Of a stretch of DNA of 64,000 nt, positions 1 through 11,900 are shown piece by piece. The position numbers were made by a program, and so were the translations under genes. The stretch's first letter is position 1, and the number at the start of each line of letters is the position of its first letter. Under the pieces are notes generated by a model. That model did no database searches. It was not told the origin of the DNA and saw only the letters and a program-made list of their open reading frames with translations. This stretch comes from Stomoxys calcitrans (lineage: Eukaryota > Arthropoda > Insecta > Diptera > Muscidae), in NCBI RefSeq assembly GCF_963082655.1, contig NC_081552.1, forward strand, positions 196,807,281 through 196,871,280. The letters are read 5' to 3'.

Positions 1-175
1 AGCTTGTCACTCTGTAATTGCATTCTTTCTTCTGTCAATTATCAGCTATTACTTTTAGCTTGCTTTAGAAAAAAAGTGTAAAAAACGTATATTTGATTAA
101 AGTTCATTCTAAGTTTTATTAAAAATGCATTTACTTTCTTTTAAAAAATCCGCAATCACTTTTTGGGCAACCCAA
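1..175 (-). mobile_element. Mariner-type MITE, copy 1, cut by the window edge
   Basis: One terminal inverted repeat (AATCCGCAAT...TTGGGCAACCCAA, one base changed) ends at 175 and is followed by TA. Internal bases match the copies at 3523, 51545 and 56217. Only the last 175 bp are in view; no coding capacity. Confidence 0.88.
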
Positions 176-178
176 TAA

Positions 179-1328
179 ATTTCGCGTAAATCGCCCCAAC
201 CATATCCGAGATCTGGCGTTTTTGAGAATATGGTAAGGGGAGGGTCCACCCATTATGTTTCGATGCCAGCTCTACTTTATTCTCTTAGTTTTGGTGGTGG
301 ATTGGGGTAGCCAAACCCTTTGCCACCAAAGTGGATATCGGGATTCAAACTCTATTCCCAAAAAACCATATTTGAGCTAAATACTGCTGTAGTCGGTATA
401 TAAGTATGGTTCAAGGGGAGTTTATGAGATGAGTCGTCCCTGAAACACTTGGCCATAAAGCAGATATCAGATTTGAGCCCCTTTTTGCCATACTCCACAA
501 ATATGTCCAGTTTGAGGGGTATGTAGGGGGGAGGGGGGGGGGGGCGGCCACCCACGCACTTAGCCCCAAAAAATATCAGCATCATGCTTTACTTTTAAAT
601 TCCTTTATTTGAGTCGCAATTGCAATTGGTTAAGGGGTAGTTTATGGAGTGAGACTACCCCCAAACACTTGGTCTGAAAATTGGATATCAATTTTCTACC
701 ATCATCATATCAGTTTTCTACTATCAAATACCTATTATTTTAGCCCCTTTATGCCATAGTAGGCAAACATGGCCGATTTGAAGGGAATTTAGGAGACGGA
801 CCCTATATTTCAAATCATTTTTCAAAGCTACCGATTGGGATACCACATTTTTAAAAATCCGCAGGTCCTGCCAACCAAAGACCTTTCACTGCTGCCCTAT
901 TCTATCCTGATCGGCCTTCACATATTTTTTTAATTCCATTTTTTGGGTAGGATAAGGGGAGGGATATTGCCCTCTCACACATCCTTTCATAGCCCTCTGA
1001 CACATCCTTTTATCTACTGTCACAGACCTTTTTTTTTTAATTCCCATATTAGCCCGATAGAACTACGTCCTATTGAAGGGTATTTAGTGGGTGGCCCGGT
1101 CCCAGACTCTGTCCCAAATGTGTAGCCAACTCCCAAAGACCTTTCGTTTGATATCCATTTTCTGACGTTGGACATTCATGTCTGTTTTGGGGGTTTTTGG
1201 GGAGGCCCGTGAACACCTTGGACCAAATTCTTATAACAAATAGCTGAACCGGGCCCACTACTCTGCGCCTTCTTTAAATCTCTAATAACTTTTTAGGGTG
1301 AATGTGGATATCTAATTGGCACCACTGT
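179..1328 (+). repeat. Array of about 120-bp degenerate repeats (CATTTGAGTCCCATATTGCC family), part 1
   Basis: Repeated blocks each carry a CATTTGAxxCCCAT core, a TTTGGGG(G)TGG(G)GCGGCC stretch, a CACTTGG block and ATTGGATATCA. Units are diverged, with spacing roughly 100-150 bp. Same family as 1990-3190 and 21845-23870. No gene is visible in it; open frames here are short and unrelated to proteins. Confidence 0.7.
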
Positions 1329-1543
1329 AGCCTATGTCCGCATATGATGCAGAATGCCTGCGTTCGAATCCTGGCGAGAACATCGGACAAAATTTAGAGC
1401 GGTGGTTATCCTCTCTTAATGTTGGCGGCATTTGCGAGGTACCATGACATGCATGGTCATGTACAAAAGTTTTCCAAAGAGGTCTCGCACTGCGGCACGC
1501 CGTTCGGTCTCGGCTATAAAAATTTACTTATCATTGTGTTTAA
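1329..1543 (+). mobile_element. tRNA-derived SINE fragment
   Basis: Contains a B-box-like GTTCGAATCC followed by CCTGGCGAGA, then GGTGGTTATCC, GAGGTxxCATG and CGCACTGCGGCACGCCGTTCGG, the body seen in the full copies at 42120 and 58481. The A-box half is degraded and the 3' end is missing. Confidence 0.75.
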
Positions 1544-1989
1544 GGATTCGAACCTGGGCACACGGAGCAACGGCGAGGGTCATTGCCGTTGTCTTGGCGT
1601 TCGAAGTCATCAATACAACTTCCAACAGATGAACTAAATCATGTGTAGTACGGAACAAGTGTAATTTACCACAGACAGAATGTCTGCCATTACACAAAAA
1701 TAAATGCATTTGAAAAAGTACAGCTAATAAGCAGGGTTGTCGAGCTTGGTTAATGTGGTAATTGTATCATAGATGCGTTTTCGCAGTTAATACGATTCAA
1801 ATACAACATACCATCGCACGACCCTTGAAGCCATCACACCTAATATGGTTGAAAAGTTTTCTAACCAAAGACGAAACGCATAATGGTTGGTGTGTGTTGC
1901 TATCTTTGGTTTTCCTTTTCCATTTGCATCTCCGATCATTGAGCTCATCTCGAAAGAGAAACAAGAAGTTTGCCCCTGCTTCTGGGCAA
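1544..1989. other. LYST intron, possible second tRNA-like remnant, no gene seen
   Basis: On the minus strand GGTTCGAATCC near 1549-1559 could be a B box of another degraded SINE. The rest shows no repeat family found elsewhere in the window and no exon-like frame. Confidence 0.35.
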
Positions 1990-3190
1990 TTTTCACTCTA
2001 CTCCCAAAAGGCTTTCTTCTAAGTCCTATATTACCGTATTGGTAAATATTTCCGGTTTAGCCCACCCACACACTTGGCTTTAAAGTAAATATAAGACTCG
2101 TACTCTACTTCCAAATACATTTTATATAAGCCCCATAATTGCATCATTGGTAAAAAAGTTCTGTTTGAATGTAGGGTGGACCCCAGGGTCTTTGTTCCGA
2201 AAATGAGTGTAAATTCGACTCAAATATGCTCCACTCCCAAATCCCTTTAATTTGAATCCCATATTACCATGGCTGGTAAATATGAACCATTGGAGGGTGT
2301 TTTGGGGCTGGGGCGGCCACCGACACTTTGCCCTGAAAATAGATATCAAATTCGTTCTTTACTTCCAAAAACCTTTGATTTGAGCTCCATATTGCCATAG
2401 TCGGAAATGAAGTTCAGTTTAGTGGGTGCTTTAGGGCGTACCCTACACTTGGTTACAAAATTGGATATTAAATTCGTTGTCTACTCTGAAATACCTTACA
2501 TTTGAGTCCCATACAACCATGGTCGGCTAATATTCTAATTTTAATTCCATATTTGTAATCTACTGCCTAATACTTTTCATTTGAGTCCCATATTGACATT
2601 GACAACGTCGAATATATCCGTTTAGGGGAGTTTTGGGGTTGAAATGGCCCGCTTAGTAGTTGGACCTAGATTTTATTACGATATTCGTTTTCTACTCTGC
2701 AATTCCAAACATTTGATACCCATAATGGGCATAGCGGTCCACTTTTGGATTTAGTTGGCGTTTTAGGGGTAAGGGGGAGGGTCCGCCACCATCCGATATC
2801 AAAAAATTATATAGCCTATCCTTCCTTCCAGACCAACCTACACACTCTGTGAACATTTTAGGAAAATCTGTTCAGCCGTTTTAAATTCTATGGAAAAAAC
2901 AAACATACCGTGTCCCATACAGTCAGGATGGGTTCATATGCCCATTTGGGGCGTTTTTGAAGGGTGGGGTGACTCCCTATACTTTGATCTTATTTTGCAA
3001 GCCAGATTCGTATTTTATCCCGAATATATTTCATTTGAGCCCTACTTTTGAATACCTTCCATTTGATATCCATATGTATATGGATACCCACCACCTCGGG
3101 TATATATATAAACCACCTTTCGTCAAATAAGGGGAAAATGCATACCTTAAGACCCCTAGCAGCTAAATAGTAAGTACAAGTCATTGTTCA
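1990..3190 (+). repeat. Array of about 120-bp degenerate repeats, part 2
   Basis: Continuation of the array at 179-1328: repeated CATTTGAGTCCCATATT cores at about 2250, 2390, 2500 and 2580 with GGGTGTTTTGGGG stretches between them. Ends near CCACCACCTCGGGTATATA at about 3090, where the GCTATAT-type repeat starts. Confidence 0.65.
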
Positions 3191-3778
3191 ACTGTGTAAA
3201 ACAAAATTTTGCTCTTTTTAGTAGCTATATCTAAAAATAAACCGCTCTGAACCATAAACGACACGGACGTCGAAAAGTCTAACACACGTCGCTGTGTCAA
3301 ATTTCAGTGAAATCGGATTTTAAAAGCGCCTTTTATTGGGCCAAGGCTTTTCATCGAGATATCGGTCTATATGGCAGCTATATCCAAATCTGGACCGATT
3401 TCGACCAAGTTGCAGATACATGTCGAAGAGCCTAACACAACTCACTGTCCCAAATTTCGGCGAAATCGGACAATAAATGCGCCTTTTATGGCCCCAAAAC
3501 CTTAAATCAAGAGATCGGTCTATTGGGTTGCCCAAAAAGTAATTGCGGATTTTTTAAAAGAAAGTAAATGCATTTTTAATGATACTTAGAATGAACTTTA
3601 ATCAAATATACTTTTTTTACACTTTTTTTCTAAAGCAAGCTAAAAGTAACAGCTGATAACTGACAGAAGAAAGAATGCAAGTTCAGAGTCACAAGCTGTG
3701 AAAAATTTTGTCAACGCCGACTAATGAAAAATCCGCAATTACTTTTTGGGCAACCCAATATATTGCAGCTATATCCAA
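3191..3778 (+). repeat. GCTATAT-type repeat fragment, split by a MITE
   Basis: Contains ATATGGCAGCTATATCCAAA and AAATCGGAC(A)ATAAATGCGCC blocks of the family described at 17951-19373. The MITE 3523-3758 sits between GATCGGTCTA and TATTGCAGC; taking it out restores a continuous repeat. Confidence 0.7.
3523..3758 (+). mobile_element. Mariner-type MITE, copy 2 (236 bp)
   Basis: Terminal inverted repeats TTGGGTTGCCCAAAAAGTAA / mirrored end, flanked by TA on both sides (3521-3522 and 3759-3760). No ORF. Inserted in a GCTATAT-type repeat. Confidence 0.92.
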
Positions 3779-6700
3779 AAGTTGGTTCTCTCTTGTAGCG
3801 CTGAACCTCACGCTCTAGATCGTGTAGATCTACCTTAAGGCTTCTGGGCGGTGGGTATCTATCCACAAGATGATGATTTAGATGATTTCTGCGATAACAG
3901 CCCAAAAGGTATTGCTTAAAACAGCATGTAGTTATGTCTTCGCACTGGTAGGATCTTTGTCTCCTGATGGAGGTGGTCCACATGAGACTTGAGGAGACAG
4001 CCCGTCGCAGTTCGGAGGGCAGCATTCTGACAGATCTGAATATTATTCCACTGCGTGTCACAAAGTTGACGAGACCACACTGGCGCTGCACAACTTACCA
4101 CAGACCGGTCAATTGCTTTGTACGTGGTCAACAAGGTTTCTTTGTCTGCACCCCAAGTGCTGCCAGCAAGTGACTTGAGGACCTTGTTTCTACTTTTGAC
4201 TTTATTGCAGATTGCTGTGGCATGTGAGGAGAAAGTCAAATGTGACGCCAAGTATTTTGGGACACTTGATGGTCGGAATCATTTCTCCATCGACCATCAC
4301 AGTCAGCTCAGTATTCACCTCACGCGTATTTGTAGTGAACAGTGTGGCTGAAGATTTGGTGGCTGATATCTTCAGATTTCTTGCAGCGAAATATGAGCCA
4401 AGCTCGTTGAGGTAGACATTCAACCTATCGCAGATGTCATCAATGGGTGGGGGGCCTGATGCCATGATCGTACAATCGTCCGCATATGATATGATCTCTA
4501 TGCCGTCTGGAGGGGGTGGGATGGAGGATAGGTAGAGGTTAAACAGAGCCGGAGATATCACCCCACCTTGGGGAAATCCCTGTTTCACTCTACGGTGCTT
4601 CAACTTCTTATCCCTAAATTCAACAAATTACTGGCGGCCACAAAGATAATTCGTGACCCAACGTTTTAGGCCTGACTGGAGGGACGTGTTTGCGATGTCC
4701 TCAAATAATTTGGCATGGCTGACCGTGTCGAATGCCTTCGATAGGTCCAGTGCCACGAGGACCGTCCTATCACATGGGCTGGGTTGAAGCCACGGCAAAT
4801 GTGTGTGGTGATAGCATGCAAAGCTGTTGTTGTGCTGTGCAGTCTCCGAAATCCGTGTTGATGCTCGGCGAATGGAAATTCTCCTACGAGGCTCGGGAGG
4901 AGTAATGCCTCAAGCGTCTTTGCCACTGGTGAGAGAAGGGAGATCGGTCTGTACGACTCCCCCAAACTCGGGTCTTTTCCAGGCTTCAGTAGCGGGATCA
5001 CTCTGCCCATTTTCCAGACATCGGGAACTATAAGAGTGTTCAATGACAGGTTAAGGACAGTGGTAAGGTACTCAACTCCAGGTCAATCCAGATTCTTCAG
5101 CATCAATGTAGAGATTCCGTCGGGGCCCAACGCCTTGGAAGATTTGGCGCCACGGATGACATTCGTAACTTCGCCCACGGTAAATTGTGATGGCTGTTCA
5201 TCGGCTCGGAGACCACGAATACGGCGAATGGCTCTCCTCCTTGCCCTATCTTTCTCGGGATGCACAATAAATTGACGGTTGAACAACCTGGCGCATCTCT
5301 TCGGATCAGTCACGGTTATCTCGCCAAAAGTGATTAAGGTCCTGTCGTCCCGTCTACCGGGGTTCGAGAGTGACTTAACAGTGGCCCACAGCTTGCCTGC
5401 ACCGGTGCCTAAGTTAGATTGCTCCAAGTGTTCCAGCCACAAATTCCGCTTATGTTCGTTGACTACCCTGTTTATTTCCAGATTCAGCTCGCTGATTCTG
5501 GGGTTAGCGGGGTCCATAGCACGAATCCCATCACGCTCGTCTGCGAGTACCACTGCTTGCGCCGGGAAATTGGGTCGTACTTGTAGTATTCGACCGGCTG
5601 GTATAAAGCGAGCGGCTGCTGCGTTGATGATGTCTCGGAATTTCCTCTCGGCCACAAGCACATCAGAGGGGGGTGGCAGTTCATTGAAGCGGCGATTGGT
5701 ATACTCCCTGAAGCCAGTCCAATCGGCCTTCTTATAATTGATGAAAGTCCGGCGCTCAGAGGTTATGCTGTCGGGTGGTCGGTCGATGGTGAGAATTATG
5801 GGGAGGTGGTCTGACCCCAAAGAGATGACGGCTTGCCAGGTTACGTCACTCAGGAGATCAGGGGATGCAATTGAGATGTCTGGCGAGCTGCTGCACCTCC
5901 TCGTAATCCTATTGGGGGCATCCTCATTCACCGTGCAAAACGTGGAGCTATCTATCTGCTCTGCCAAAGCTATGCCACGCTGGTCGTTACCTAGGGGAGA
6001 ATGCCATGACGTGTGATGTGCATTAAAATTCCCCAGAACCAGACGACTATGGCCAGATAGCAACCCACTTATGTCGGGGTTGTAAGCCTGGCCATTAATC
6101 GGGACACAGCTACCAACCGGCGGTATATACACGTTGTATATCTCTATCTCGGCAGTACCAGACCTGACTGCTACCCCATACATTCCATGTATGGGTCACT
6201 AGCGTCAAGCGCAGGCGAGATAGGTCTATACTGCACGGAATGGTATATAACGAAGGCCAATCCCCCACCTCCATTCCTTGAGCGATCCTTACGTAGCACA
6301 TTGTTTCCGTGACAACTGTGCATGCTGCAGGTGTTGGTCAGCTTTTTTCTCCTGGATCGCTGCAACCAATATCTTCCGACTCATAAAATGCACTATCTCG
6401 TCGATCTTGCCTCGGAGACCGTTGCAATTCAATTGCAAAAATGATGCACTTCCCGGCACTGGCCTGGCAATATTGGGGCTGGGATGCTGCTGTTGCGTAT
6501 ATTGCCCACGGGAGAGGTTGGGGGGGTCACATAGACCGACGACGAGGACGCCGAAGGCAACGACGACGACGCTTGTGACCCACTGCTGGCTATGTTCGCA
6601 CAACACCTTGCGACATAGCCAGTATGACTATACTCCCGTAGCGAAGTTAGGCCAGAGCAAGAACGGAAATGTACCCACTCCAAGCACCGGTTACACATCA

Positions 6701-6921
6701 CCGACACCGACCGATGATGAAGGCGGTTCCGGCAAACCGAACAGAACCAGGGTCCGGGATTCTTTTCAATCCCGGCACGGACCAGAAGCGTACGGAGAAG
6801 GCACTCTGGGATGTGCCTCTCCCATGACGAAAAAAGACGAACACGTACACTGAGGCGGCAGCCCTTGCCGATGAGGATTCCATCGGGTCAATCCGGTGCG
6901 TACAACCGGCTGCCATAGGAT
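3779..6921 (-). mobile_element. LINE-A, non-LTR retrotransposon (Jockey-superfamily-like), broken copy
   Basis: Reading 6921 to 3779: 5' end ATCCTATGGCAGCC; PHD-like zinc finger around 6735-6600 (CSVC, then [13 protein letters not shown]); apurinic-type endonuclease ([30 protein letters not shown]-type block, SDHLPI) to about 5700; reverse transcriptase with [31 protein letters not shown] and the catalytic SYADD near 4490; thumb (ILGVTFD). Frameshifts at about 6430, 6180, 5080, 4660 and 4230 break the ORF. The last ~400 bp, with zinc knuckle and CAA tail, are missing at the 3779 end. Not able to code as it stands. Confidence 0.9.
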
Positions 6922-7002
6922 TGAATGTAATTTCGTCAAAAATTGTTGTATATATGGAAATCTGAACCGATTTTTCCCAAAATTGTTAACGAGGAAGATG
7001 TA

Positions 7003-7599
7003 AAGGGTGATTTTTTTGAGGTTAGGATTTTCATGCATTAGTATTTGACAGATCACGTGGGATTTCAGACATGGTGTCAAAGAGAAAGATGCTCAGTATG
7101 CTTTGACATTTCATCATGAATAGACTTACTAACGAGCAACGCTTGCAAATCATTGAATTTTATTACCAAAATCAGTGTTCGGTTCGAAATGTGTTCATTC
7201 ACCGTAACGTTGCGTCCAACAGCATCTTTGAAAAAATACGGTCCAATGATTCCACCAGCGTACAAACCACACCAAACAGTGCATTTTTCGGGATGCATGG
7301 GCAGTTCTTGAACGGCTTCTGGTTGCTCTTCACTCCAAATGCGGCAATTTTGCTTATTTACGTAGCCATTCAACCAGAAATGAGCCTCATCGCTGAACGG
7401 TGAATGAACACATTTCGAACCGAACACTGATTTTGGTAATAAAATTCAATGATTTGCAAGCGTTGCTCGTTAGTAAGTCTATTCATGATGAAATGTCAAA
7501 GCATACTGAGCATCTTTCTCTTTGACACCATGTCTGAAATCCCACGTGATCTGTCAAATACTAATGCATGAAAATCCTAACCTCAAAAAAATCACCCTT
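7003..7599. mobile_element. 597-bp foldback element made of two copies of a Tc1/mariner-type transposon 5' end
   Basis: Arms 7003-7205 and 7397-7599 are inverted copies that I read as identical over 203 bp, flanked by TA on both sides. Each arm carries the 5' end and first codons of a transposase (MNRLTNEQRLQIIEFYYQNQ). The 191-bp centre, read on the minus strand, is from further along a transposase (SDEAHFWLNGYV, IWSEEQP, TVWCGLYAGGIIGPYFF) and includes the first catalytic Asp of the DDE/D triad. No complete transposase. Confidence 0.93.
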
Positions 7600-7915
7600 T
7601 AGTATTTTATTGGCTTTCTTCTTTCTTACTGCGCTAAGGTGAGTTAGAGGACTTATTGAGCCCTGTTTTGAAATAAAATCAATTTTACAAAGGTGTTGAT
7701 GAGGATGCATGGCGTATGCGAAATCATGATCCACTAGCTAGTCAAAGTGTTTTGAATAGACGCACACAAACACGAACACAAACTTGCTCAACTTTTATAA
7801 GTTCTTTGCTATGCTATTCTTTGAATAGAAAGCATTGAATGTGATCTCAAGCTCCAAAATGTTATATTTATAGAAAATTCGTACATTGCAGAATTAATTA
7901 ATTCAAAAATGTAAT
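7600..7915. other. LYST intron, no feature seen
   Basis: About 315 bp of AT-rich DNA with no repeat seen elsewhere in the window and no exon-like frame. Confidence 0.5.
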
Positions 7916-7924
7916 TTTTCAACT

Positions 7925-8512
7925 TCAACGCCGTAACCGAAACGAATAACACCAGTTTTGAGATTAAGCAAAGAATAATACTGGCAAACAGATGCTACTT
8001 TGGGCTAAGTAAGCTGTTTAGAAACAAGGCCACTTCTCGACAGACGAAGATTACACTATACAAGACACTGATACTACCCGTGCTGTTATGGTTCTGAAGC
8101 ATGGGTACTTGTGAAAGCAGATGAGGCAGTGCTTGGAGTATTTGAGAGAAAGATTCTTCGTAAAATATATGGACCAGTTTGCGTTAATGGAGAATATAGG
8201 CAACGTATGAACCACGAGCTGTACGAGCTGTATGACGACGATAGCATAGTTACACGCATCAAAATACAAAGGCTGCGTTGGTTAGGTCATGTTGTCAGAA
8301 TGGATGAAGAAGCTCCAGCATAGAAGTCTTTTGAAGGCAAACACGGTGGTACACGCATAAGCCCGATGCAAAGATCAAGTGTTGGGAGACACCTCGAAAC
8401 TTGGTGTCAGAGATTTTAGAATGAGCGCAGAAGATCGAGGCGCTTGGAAGGCTATTCTACGTTCGGCTAGTGGAACAAATATTCTGTCATAGCCAATTAA
8501 AGTAAAGTAAAA
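7925..8512 (+). mobile_element. LINE-B 3' end (5'-truncated non-LTR element)
   Basis: Encodes the C-terminal end of a reverse transcriptase ([34 protein letters not shown]) and ends in an AAAGTA-type tail. Flanked by TTTTCAACT at 7916-7924 and 8513-8521, a 9-bp target duplication. RTE/BovB-like or related clade; clade call is tentative. Ends 19 bp from the donor of LYST exon 13. Confidence 0.85.
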
Positions 8513-8539
8513 TTTTCAACTAAGTTTTAAGGTACTTAC

Positions 8540-8941
8540 CGTTAGGTATAGCTTTTTCAGCACCTTAAAAGCCTTTGCACTAAAATTACTTTGACACGTG
8601 CTTGAGGCTACCGATTTTGAAGCGATAGCCAGCAATGAATTAAGACCGAAACGCTGTTGTATCGACAGAGATACCTCACATTTTAGTAGATTTGGCAGCG
8701 AACCCATTTTGTCACAAACCCATTCCAAACAAGATTCAAACATGTTAGAGTCGCAATATCCTATCGACAATTGATTAGCCAAATGATGTGGATAGTAGGC
8801 TTTGGTGCAGGCTTGAATGTCCTGAGGAAATAGACGTTGTGTCAGAGCATTCATCAATTTGATAACCGAAGATCGAACATGTGGACTCTGATGATTGGCC
8901 AAAACTAGTAGAAATTCAATTTTTATATAATGGCGGAGAAC
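8540..8941 (-). CDS. LYST: LYST exon 13, last exon in the window
   Basis: 134 codons, acceptor TTGGTTACAG|GTT, donor CTAACG|GTAAGT, phase 0. Reads [20 protein letters not shown], the counterpart of human LVLVNHPSPAIQQGVIKLL. No further exon could be found down to base 1, so the next intron is at least 8.5 kb. A LINE-B fragment ends 19 bp beyond this donor once its target duplication is counted. Confidence 0.92.
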
Positions 8942-11900
8942 CTGTAACCAAAAAAAAAAAAAGAAAGAAAAATAATATATACGTCTATATGCAATGCATT
9001 ACCACCTACATCATCAATGTCATTGTCCGGCAAGAGGCAAAGAAAATCTTTAAGCAACAGTATCAGACCACTTTGCAAAGCTGCAATACCCACTGAGCTA
9101 AAGGAATCAGGCTTTGTCAACATTTTGTGTTTTCTTTGCTGCTGAAGTGTTGTCTTCGAAGAATTAAAGACTTCATTGAAACCAGGGCAATCGGAAAATG
9201 TTAGAATAAATGGAGGGGCGGATAACGACTGACCATTGTCTTCATTCCATTTCTCTTTATCCCCCATTGTTGGAGAACGAACTGATGTTTCGCTGTTTAA
9301 GCGAATTCGCCTACGACGAATCTTGTGATGAGGTGAAGAATAGGGAGAATACATCGCAGATTTGGAACGCAATCTAAGAGGAGATGGTTTTGCTTGCGTG
9401 GCTATGCTGACAAAATGCGTGCTTTGCTGTTGCTGTTTCTTAAACTTGGAGCGCCATTTTGAAGCTTCTGCAGGATTTATTAGGCGCAAAGCACTTTTGT
9501 TGAGCTTCGAGCAGTCGGCAACATTATCAAGATTCTCCTCGAAATCATCTATGGGTCTTCTGTAGGAGGACAAACTTCTGTGTAGTCTTCTCAAGCGATT
9601 TATGCGAGCCTGTCTGGCAGCGTCCACATCACTGTTGGATGTGTTGGAACTCAAATTTGAATTTGGTTTGGCCAAGGAACTGTCAATTGGTGTGGCTACT
9701 CCTGGTTGAGAGCGTTTTGTTAAATTCTGTTTGAAATTTCTTCCGAAATTCGTTGCCGAGCTTAGTGAGGATTTTTCTTTTATCGGCTTTTCCGAGGTGA
9801 GCAGAAAATAAAACTTTGAGCGATCGTGGGTAATATAGCACTCACTGGGTTTGTGCAACAACCATAACAATTTCATGATTTCATCAAGCAAAAATGGCTT
9901 AGGGGGTGAACCCGCAAAAACGGAAATTATATTTACAAAAGACTCGGCCGCCTTTTTGGATATGAACACCGGATTTGGAGACTCAATGACATACACTTTG
10001 AATAGATTCAAAAGTTCTCGCATTAGACCTTCCTTATTCAATTGTTCAATGTTAAAATCTCGCTGGGGATGTTTTTCCCTGGTTAAGGCCAAAATACATT
10101 GGAAGAGCATGTCCAAAACGTCAGAGTTTTCAGCTCCAGAACGATGCCAATCGGAATATCTATGCAGTACCGAGATCAGGAGTTTGGGATATACCACAGT
10201 AGCAATAGTTGTTTCATTGATCTGCAGCACATCGCCCCTCTTTACGATCAGCGGCTGGGAACAGGCATTGTTGACAATACTCCTAAGCAGTTGGCAATCT
10301 TTGCTACATTTTTCGGTCTTTATGACATAGCCTATGAGACTGATGTAGTCATTGCGCAAAAACTCAGTGTATAGTTGAGATTCCGAAAGTGCTATTGTAA
10401 GTAGAATGTCCAAAGCCATGGATTGTGTGCTGGCATTGGGAGTTACCTCGACAATCTGAAAAAGCATTTTTTATAAAAAAAAAGGATCCAAGAATTTATT
10501 TAAGCTCCTACCCTGGCAAATAAGTACAGCAAATTCGATAGCCCACCACAAAGTATTGTCGATGTTTGCAATGACTGCAACTCATTGCGTATAAATTCGC
10601 CAAAACGCATTATGCCATAGGGACGACCTAAAAAAGCGTACATGATTGATGTCTGAAAACCAAGACCATTAACCGCATCTTGTGATACATACCATAGGCT
10701 ACGTTATCCAATTCAATGCTTGTGTCATAAGCCATCATCACATCGGGCTGGGAGGCCGAGTAGCACAGAATTCTTGATTCACGCAGCAACTTCATTGAGT
10801 CTAGGAAATTGCAGAAATATGCCGATTGTAACTTGGCAAAATTTAAATAACCATAGTTGGCTTTCATATTGGCCACTTGGCATTGCGTTAGTTCGGTAAA
10901 ATCTGGACCCATTGCGGTCAGATTGAGAATGACATCCTTCAGTGTTAGCGAACGATTAAACAGTATCAAATTAGTCATGGACAGGCGCATGGGAAAACTG
11001 TCCAGTGTTGAGCGCGATTCTGTGCAACTTGTGTTGTTGGGTGATTTTGAGATTACGCCATCGCCCAAGGTAATCGCCTGAAATGTGTGGGTTCGGGTCA
11101 ACAAGCGTATGTTTTGAAAAGGCAAGGACAGTCGATACTGTTCCAAGCCATCAATGTGCAGACACATCTCCAGGGAGTCATTAAGCATTTCAACGGCAAC
11201 CGTGAAGTGAGTCCATTTATTTCTATTCATTCGATATTGTTTGAGCTCCACATGGGAACTTTCAAAGTAATCCGCCGATTCGGAGTGGCCATTGAAAAGG
11301 TGCATATTGCTGAAGCTGTTGAGTATAACATTTTTCGTTTGCTTCAATGCCTTCGATAGTGGAGAAGATGTACTGGCTTTGGCATTGAGGACATCCATTT
11401 CATGGCATTCGGTATCGGGACTGCTTAAATTATTGCCGTGGTTGTTCTTTTTGTTACGCTTAACTTCTGGACTTCTTGGAGGATTAGCATTAGCAGCATC
11501 ATCTTGTTTGGTTTCATTAGTTTCATCAATTGTTGCATTGGCATTTCGATTGATTTCGGCATTCGGTTTATAAGTTTCAAATACCAAGTGCATACTATTG
11601 CTTAAATAGATGCTCAGCATAGCTTGGTTGGTGCCGATTGACAGAATGTGGGTTTTCTACAAGTTAAAAAAAAACTTTAGTTAGACATGCATAAAATTGT
11701 TAAAATAGCCTGATCCTATTAAGAATTCTCACGGAATTTTTCTTCAATTCTCATTTGATTAAGATGGCGATTCGTAGTTAGTTTGACACATTCCTGAGGC
11801 AAGTTATGAGTCGTCGCTCGATTAGACAGCAGTTAGAAAGCGTTAAAAACCTTGGGATCTCATCAACTAACGCGTTTCGTTCGCTTCCTAACGCAATCCG

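Noticed and set aside
352..585. 77-codon open frame on the minus strand
   Set aside because: Lies in the 120-bp repeat array and is translation of a G/C run (poly-Pro); no protein similarity.
5083..6183. 366-codon frame as a functional gene
   Set aside because: It is the endonuclease/RT part of LINE-A, broken on both sides by frameshifts; not a host gene.
7077..7427. Transposase gene in the foldback element
   Set aside because: Only a 5' end and a short inner piece are present; the catalytic triad is incomplete. Frame is an artefact of the hybrid.
1..8500. Search for LYST BEACH, PH and WD40 exons
   Set aside because: Nothing with BEACH-type or WD40-type residues or suitable splice sites was seen; the region is all repeats and transposons.
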